From Bog-473 sp963741995 (GTDB lineage Bacteria; Actinomycetota; Acidimicrobiia; Acidimicrobiales; RAAP-2): 64,000 bases of DNA. The stretch is from contig CAVUKI010000010.1 in assembly GCA_963741995.1 (NCBI GenBank), positions 186,001 through 250,000 of the forward strand. The letters run 5' to 3'. The position numbers were made by a program, and so were the translations under genes. The notes below the pieces were generated by a model. The model had not been told where the DNA came from, made no database searches, and saw nothing but the letters and a program-made list of their open reading frames with translations. Positions 62,852-64,000 of the stretch are shown here, in pieces; within the stretch, counting starts at the first letter, position 1, and every line of letters begins with the position of its first letter.

Positions 62852-64000
62852 GCCCCCATCTCCTCGTTGGATCGATCCGACCGGAGCTGCTTCGTGGCCT
62901 CGTAGTCGATGGCGAGGTCCATGGCCTCGGGCGTCCCCGTGAGGACGACGCCGTAGTCGCGCTGCGCGCCCTCCACCGAGACGTATTCGTCCCACACATC
63001 GTCCAGCACCGCCTCGACGTCCCGTTCGAGGGGATCGCCCCAGCCTCCGCCCCCGCCGAAGTCGTAGACCAGTTGGTCGCCGGTCTCGAGGAGATGGGCG
63101 GTGACGACCGGGGAGACCCTGACCTCCCGCTCGGTCCCCTTGCTGACGAAGCACACATCGGGGCTCCCCGGCAGGCCGCCGGCGATCCCCGGGTGGATGT
63201 GGCGCTGATTGACGCAGTACTGACTGATGGAGGTCGGCGTGCGGGCCTCCTTGACGAAGTGGCTGCCGCAGCCACCCCGGAACTTGCCCGGACCACCCGA
63301 GTCGGTCAGGTAGTTCCGCCCGCGCAAAATGTGCGGGAAGAGCCGCTCGTTGAGCTCAGCCGACGCCTTGATCAGGTTGCCCATGGCCGGGGCGAGGGCC
63401 CCCCAGCCGTCGACGCCGTCGACACCGTTCACCCATCCCGCGCTGACTTCCCCCCCGTGGTCGAAGAACGACTGACCCGTACGAGGGTCGACATCCCCCC
63501 ACATCTGCCTCGGGCTCCCGAACTTGTAGGTCTGCGGCGCACAGCGCTCCGGAATGATCTGGGACATGGCGACGGCGATGGCGTCACCGACTTCGACGCC
63601 GGGATGGTGCGTGCCCGAGCTCACGGGCTTCGGCTCGACAGGGTTGAGGCAGCAGCCCAGGGGCACCCGGAGCTCGACACAGTCGAAGAACCCCTCGTTC
63701 TTCGGGATGGTCGGGTCCACCAGGCTGGCCAACTGGGCGATGGCGTTGCCGCGGGTATTGCCGAAGGTGGACCAGCCCGAGATGTACGGCCGGGTGTCTG
63801 ACCCTTCGAAGTCGAGGATGAGCTTGTCCCCTTGGACGGTCACGGCGACGTGGACGTGGAGATCCTCGTTGCCCTGCGGATCGCTGTCGACGTAGATGTC
63901 GGCCTCGTAGGTCCCGTCCGGCCAGCCGCGGATCTCGTCGGAGAACCGCCGGTGCGCATCGTCGATGGTGTGGGTGACCGCGGCGCGGATGGTGCCGGCG
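62848..64000 (-). CDS. hyuB: Hydantoinase/oxoprolinase subunit B, 5' end beyond window
   Basis: At least 383 codons; the reading continues in frame to the window edge (AAVTHTIDDAHRRFSDEIRG, WPDGTYEADIYVDSDPQGNE, HVHVAVTVQGDKLILDFEGS). Hydantoinase_B patterns include TFGNTRGNAIAQLASLVDPT, IPKNEGFFDCVELRVPLGCC, HPGVEVGDAIAVAMSQIIPE, and GGPGKFRGGCGSHFV near the C-terminus. It lies upstream of hyuA in the same operon with a four-base overlap. No defect seen. The start codon is outside the window. Confidence 0.95.
   Translation of the reverse strand, partial: AGTIRAAVTHTIDDAHRRFSDEIRGWPDGTYEADIYVDSDPQGNEDLHVHVAVTVQGDKLILDFEGSDTRPYISGWSTFGNTRGNAIAQLASLVDPTIPKNEGFFDCVELRVPLGCCLNPVEPKPVSSGTHHPGVEVGDAIAVAMSQIIPERCAPQTYKFGSPRQMWGDVDPRTGQSFFDHGGEVSAGWVNGVDGVDGWGALAPAMGNLIKASAELNERLFPHILRGRNYLTDSGGPGKFRGGCGSHFVKEARTPTSISQYCVNQRHIHPGIAGGLPGSPDVCFVSKGTEREVRVSPVVTAHLLETGDQLVYDFGGGGGWGDPLERDVEAVLDDVWDEYVSVEGAQRDYGVVLTGTPEAMDLAIDYEATKQLRSDRSNEEMGA

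Noticed and set aside
1..64000. CRISPR array or phage/defence island
   Set aside because: No regularly spaced repeats, cas genes, phage structural genes or integrase were recognised.

Overview
The window is high-GC DNA with short intergenic spacers, many GTG starts and gene families typical of Actinomycetota: an ECF42-type sigma factor with a DGPF partner, SHOCT/DUF6325/DUF1269 proteins, a BTAD regulator, F420-type flavin enzymes and many SnoaL and VOC proteins. Acidimicrobiia or a relative would fit, but that is inference; no rRNA or complete tRNA is present. Both ends cut genes: a deazaflavin-dependent nitroreductase-like gene at the left edge and a hydantoinase B gene at the right edge.

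Layout. (1) 0-3.1 kb: nitroreductase tail, DGPF protein plus ECF sigma factor, a small membrane ORF and a DUF4386-like membrane protein. (2) 3.1-8.2 kb: a group II intron inserted just after a palindrome in a dispersed repeat. The start of its reverse transcriptase is split by two elements stacked at one CTAG, an IS630-like and an IS1182-like IS. (3) 8.4-11 kb: a tRNA 3'-end fragment, then IS3 copy 1, which splits a metallo-beta-lactamase-fold gene. (4) 11-15 kb: a hydroxyacid dehydrogenase, a secreted CocE/S15-type hydrolase and a second tRNA 3'-end fragment. (5) 15-17 kb: decayed genes (SnoaL, FAD-binding oxidoreductase, thioredoxin-reductase-like). (6) 17-26 kb: a dense set of stress-type and membrane genes (two SHOCT proteins, DUF6325, DUF7144, DUF1269, a P-type ATPase lacking its catalytic domains, PPK2, a lipid-kinase-like protein, SulP, DUF2252). 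(7) 26-34 kb: an MFS exporter, a TPR-like protein, a large BTAD/NB-ARC regulator divergent from a two-gene ABC transporter, then a third tRNA 3'-end fragment that matches the first. (8) 34-42.6 kb: oxidoreductases, a YghZ-type aldo/keto reductase split by IS3 copy 2, AlkA, a broken SDR with a divergent MarR, and a broken TetR with a double palindromic operator. (9) 42.6-55.6 kb: a Tat-exported phospholipase C-like phosphoesterase, VOC, nitronate monooxygenase, peroxiredoxin-like, acetolactate-synthase-like, PPOX, LLM and HAD proteins and a large GGDEF/EAL protein. (10) 55.6-64 kb: a catabolic block (TetR, P450, quinone oxidoreductase, SnoaL, dimethylformamidase-like, HyuA, HyuB).

Two patterns stand out. 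Mobile elements and tRNA-end scars mark 3-38 kb as a plastic, partly decaying accessory region. By contrast, the three plus-strand genes between 57.1 and 59.95 kb carry about fifteen frame breaks that are nearly all single-base insertions, which looks more like sequence error than natural decay. I found no CRISPR array, integrase or obvious defence system.
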